A DNA stretch of 8,806 nt, from NCBI GenBank assembly GCA_005773755.1, contig SXHE01000053.1, positions 1 to 8,806 of the forward strand. Direction: 5' to 3'. Made by a program: the position numbers and the translations under genes. The stretch comes from Planctomycetia bacterium. Its GTDB lineage: Bacteria; Planctomycetota; Planctomycetia; Gemmatales; Gemmataceae. The notes under the pieces were generated by a model. That model was not told the origin of the DNA and ran no database searches. It saw nothing but the letters and a program-made list of their open reading frames with translations. This document shows, in pieces, positions 6,762-8,806 of the stretch; the stretch's first letter is position 1, and every line of letters begins with the position of its first letter.

Positions 6762-6832
6762 CTGTAGCCGGGGTCATTGACCCCGGTGCTGTATGGCTCG
6801 CGTAGCTCCGGCCTCACTGAGGCCGGCTACAG
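6762..6832. repeat. REP-like compound palindrome: two compensated hairpins inside an outer inverted repeat
   Basis: The outer arms CTGTAGCCGG (6762-6771) and CCGGCTACAG (6823-6832) are perfect 10-bp reverse complements. Inside lie two perfect 9-bp palindromes, each with a single centre base: CCGGGGTCATTGACCCCGG (6768-6786) and CCGGCCTCACTGAGGCCGG (6808-6826). The stems differ only by GG:CC swapped to CC:GG, which keeps all pairs. The second extends by GTAG (6802-6805) with CTAC (6827-6830) across a 2-nt bulge. The element begins 3 nt past the EpsI-like stop (6836). This is the form of REP-type intergenic repeats. Such hairpins can stabilise or process mRNA or bind proteins. No T-run follows, so a simple terminator is unlikely. 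Copy number elsewhere is unknown. Confidence 0.65.
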
Positions 6833-6835
6833 AAG

Positions 6836-7549
6836 TCAGGGGGCCAGGGCCTGCTTCACTTCGGGCAAGAACTCGGTCAGGAACATCGGAATCGGGTCCG
6901 CGCCGGGCAGCGGCTGGCCGTTGGGCGTCCGCGGCTCGTGCCGGCTCACATACAGTTTGTATAGCGCACGTTTCAGCGCGTAGTCGGTGCGCGGGTCGGT
7001 CGCGGCCTGCCAGTCGCCGTCGGTTCCCCAGGCCCAGCACACCCGCAGCGGAACCTGGCTCGGATCGGACTTCTTCTCGAACACCACCGACCAGTAGGTC
7101 GGGGTCGTTTTGTCCGGCAGCCCGACGGTCTTCCGCTCCGGCTGGTCTTTCATGTCGAAGCCGTTGCCGCCGTAGCAGTACTTCGGCTCGTGCGCCCCGA
7201 TCGGGCCGGTCGGTCCGCACAGGAGCAGTACGCTCAGTCGCGCGTTGTTCTTGCGGTTCGTGTAGGTTCGCGACACGTGCCCGGCGGCCTCGGCCACGCG
7301 CAACTGCTTGTCGTCGATGGGGTTCTCGACGCTGGTCCAGTCGCCGAACTCTTTCGGCACGGCATCCAGTTTGGCGGCGGCGGCCTGAATGTCGCCGGAC
7401 TTGGTGCCGGAGAACTGGCGCTCCAGCACCGCGGCCCCGATCAGGCCGGCCGCGGCCAGCCCGATCACCGTCCACCGCACGCGCGCCGACTTGACCCCGC
7501 GCGTCGCGCGGGTGGCGGAGTCGGGGCGACTGGTGGCGCGCGGTGTCAT
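6836..7549 (-). CDS. epsI: Exosortase-associated EpsI-family protein, 237 aa
   Basis: The family (EpsI, PF11984) is found beside or fused to exosortases in exopolysaccharide loci; its biochemical role is not settled. The protein has a basic N-terminus, one membrane helix (about 26-42) and then an outside domain. Family landmarks are VPKEFGDW (64-71), a Tyr-containing beta region near 96, HEPKYCYGGNGF (120-131, the H-x-P-x-x-C signature), YWSVVF (152-157), CWAW (171-174) and a C-terminal RTDYALKRALYKLYV (187-201). Its length is normal for a free-standing EpsI protein. The ATG (7549-7547) overlaps the TGA (7548-7546) of the upstream BY-kinase gene in the four bases ATGA. No Shine-Dalgarno is visible, so translation is probably coupled. 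The gene symbol is given at family level. An exosortase gene would be expected nearby, to the right of the window. Confidence 0.88.
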   Translation of the reverse strand: MTPRATSRPDSATRATRGVKSARVRWTVIGLAAAGLIGAAVLERQFSGTKSGDIQAAAAKLDAVPKEFGDWTSVENPIDDKQLRVAEAAGHVSRTYTNRKNNARLSVLLLCGPTGPIGAHEPKYCYGGNGFDMKDQPERKTVGLPDKTTPTYWSVVFEKKSDPSQVPLRVCWAWGTDGDWQAATDPRTDYALKRALYKLYVSRHEPRTPNGQPLPGADPIPMFLTEFLPEVKQALAP

Positions 7550-8806
7550 GCGGGCAGTTGCTTCACGTAGTTGTAGCCGTAGGAGTACACGTCCTGCTTG
7601 ATGCCGTTGACCACCGCGCCGACCAGCGTGATGTTCAACTGGGCCATCTTCTGGCTCGCGGTCATCACCTTCGGCAGTTGGCTCACGTCCTGCATGATCG
7701 AGAACACGACGCCATCGACGTGCTGGCCGATCAGCAGGGCGTCGGCGACCGGCAGCACCGGGCAGCTATCCACGATGATGAAGTCGAACTGACCGCGGAG
7801 CCGGTTGAACAGCGTTTCCATCGGGTGCCCTTGCGCGAGCGCGGCGATGGTGGCGTTGGAGCACTGGCCGGCGGGGATCACCCACAGGTTGGGCACCGCG
7901 GTCGCCTGCACCGCGTCGCTCACGTCCACTTCCTGGCGCAGCACCTCCGAGACGCCCGGCCCCAGCGGGATCTCGAACAGCTTCTGGATCGAGGGGTTGC
8001 GCAGGTCGCAGTCCACGATGAGGATGCGCATCCCGGCGGTCGCCATGCTGGTGGCGAGCTGGCTGGTGAGGGAGGTCTTGCCCTCGCCCTGGGTGGCGCT
8101 GGTGACCATGACCACCTGCATCGACTGCGTGCGGGCGGCGTGCAGCAGCATGGTGCGGGTGGAGTTGATGGACTCGTTGAGGACGAACCGCCAGTTCGCG
8201 CCACCGGCTTCGACAGCGGCCTTGAGGTTGGCGCGGTTCGGGAACGCCGGCACCGTGCCGATCACCCGCATCCCCAATTCGGTGACGACCTGATCGACGC
8301 CATCGACGCGGCGGGTGCGCCATTCAAGGAACGAGACCAGCAGGATGACGCCGAGGAGCGCCGACAGCCCGCCGACGGAGGACAGCGCGATCTTCTTGTT
8401 CTGGTTGGTGTAGGGCACCTTCTCGACGTCCCCGCGCTGGCTCACCCGCACGTCGAGCGTGCGCTCGACGCGCAACTGGGCGACCAGGGAGCTGATCTTG
8501 TCGAGGGTCTCGCGCTGCGGGACGAGCGACTTGCGCATGGCCTCGATGTTCAACCCGCCGCCGACGCCCTGTGCGATCACCTTCTGGAGCGCGTCGCGGT
8601 CGGTCTTCACCTTCTCGCGGTCCTCCGTCTTGATCTTGTGGTCGCGCTCCAAACTCTTGATCTGGTTCTTAAGGATCGCGGTGTCGATCGCGCGGGCGAT
8701 CTCAATCGCCTCTTTGGTCGCGAGCTTTTTCGCCTCTTCGTAATCCTTCTTGCGAAGTTGCTGCAGCGGCCTGGCCTTATCCGGATACGCGACCCTGAAC
8801 CATTCC
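7546..8806 (-). CDS. Wzz-type BY-kinase (polysaccharide tyrosine autokinase, CpsD/CapB-like), N-terminus cut by window
   Basis: The frame is open from the right edge to TGA 7548-7546, giving 419 visible residues. A TTG at 8652 is no start, because coding continues upstream of it. Visible residues 10-120 are charged and helical, as in the periplasmic coiled coil of Wzz chain-length regulators, followed by the second membrane helix (about 139-159, IALSSVGGLSALLGVILLVS). The cytoplasmic BY-kinase then shows GMRVIGTVPAF (178-188), ESINSTRTMLLHAA (211-224), Walker A SATQGEGKTS (236-245), Walker A' ILIVDCD (261-267) and Walker B FIIVDSCP (342-349). It ends in a tyrosine cluster, DVYSYGYNYVKQLPA, with Tyr at 407, 409, 411 and 413. 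Such proteins polymerise and autophosphorylate this cluster to control polysaccharide chain length and export. The single-polypeptide form is typical of Gram-negative bacteria. The first membrane helix and Wzz domain are outside the window. It shares ATGA with the downstream epsI-like gene. Confidence 0.93.
   Translation of the reverse strand, partial: EWFRVAYPDKARPLQQLRKKDYEEAKKLATKEAIEIARAIDTAILKNQIKSLERDHKIKTEDREKVKTDRDALQKVIAQGVGGGLNIEAMRKSLVPQRETLDKISSLVAQLRVERTLDVRVSQRGDVEKVPYTNQNKKIALSSVGGLSALLGVILLVSFLEWRTRRVDGVDQVVTELGMRVIGTVPAFPNRANLKAAVEAGGANWRFVLNESINSTRTMLLHAARTQSMQVVMVTSATQGEGKTSLTSQLATSMATAGMRILIVDCDLRNPSIQKLFEIPLGPGVSEVLRQEVDVSDAVQATAVPNLWVIPAGQCSNATIAALAQGHPMETLFNRLRGQFDFIIVDSCPVLPVADALLIGQHVDGVVFSIMQDVSQLPKVMTASQKMAQLNITLVGAVVNGIKQDVYSYGYNYVKQLPA

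Noticed and set aside
6762..6832. Reading the paired palindromes as a CRISPR fragment or intrinsic terminator.
   Set aside because: There are only two units, with almost no spacer pattern, and no T-run follows on either strand.

Overview
The window looks like chromosomal DNA of a planctomycete, most likely a Gemmata-type bacterium. The DNA is very GC-rich. The Hanks-type kinase carries the N-terminal 'LLT.FQADRLLAGR' module that precedes kinase domains in this group. The left-edge gene has the Ig-like N-terminus seen in planctomycete DUF1549/DUF1553 secreted proteins. Most start codons lack a clear Shine-Dalgarno sequence. This assignment rests on protein character; no database search was possible.

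Layout, left to right. (1) 1-303, minus: the first 101 residues of a secreted protein with a Pfam Big_2-like domain, running off the left edge. (2) 445-1518, minus: an unrecognised single-pass membrane protein. (3) 1519-1831: a 313-bp divergent intergenic region with a plausible sigma70-type promoter for gene 2. (4) 1832-3115, plus: a Ser/Thr protein kinase with an unusually short activation segment and a C-terminal membrane anchor. (5) 3096-4583, minus: an MFS transporter whose 3' end overlaps the kinase tail-to-tail by 20 bp. (6) 4713-5729, minus: an exported Asp-box (BNR) beta-propeller protein, followed by a candidate terminator. (7) 5839-6669, minus: a bacterial sugar transferase. (8) 6670-6835: a structured spacer with three strong hairpins, two of them a compensated pair within a REP-like palindrome. 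(9) 6836-7549, minus: an EpsI-family, exosortase-associated protein. (10) 7546 to the right edge, minus: a Wzz-type BY-kinase (tyrosine autokinase), cut at its N-terminus and overlapping gene 9 by ATGA.

How the genes work together. The right third (5839-8806) reads leftward as part of an exopolysaccharide/exosortase locus. The BY-kinase would control chain length and export, the EpsI-like protein is the usual companion of exosortases, and the sugar transferase would load the first sugar phosphate onto the lipid carrier. The remaining genes, including the exosortase, would be expected to the right of this window. The left two thirds is ordinary planctomycete gene content with no obvious functional link to that locus. 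I do not see a wholly new system. The best leads are the paired palindromes at 6762-6832, the kinase with a shortened activation loop, and the charged insertion in the MFS transporter.
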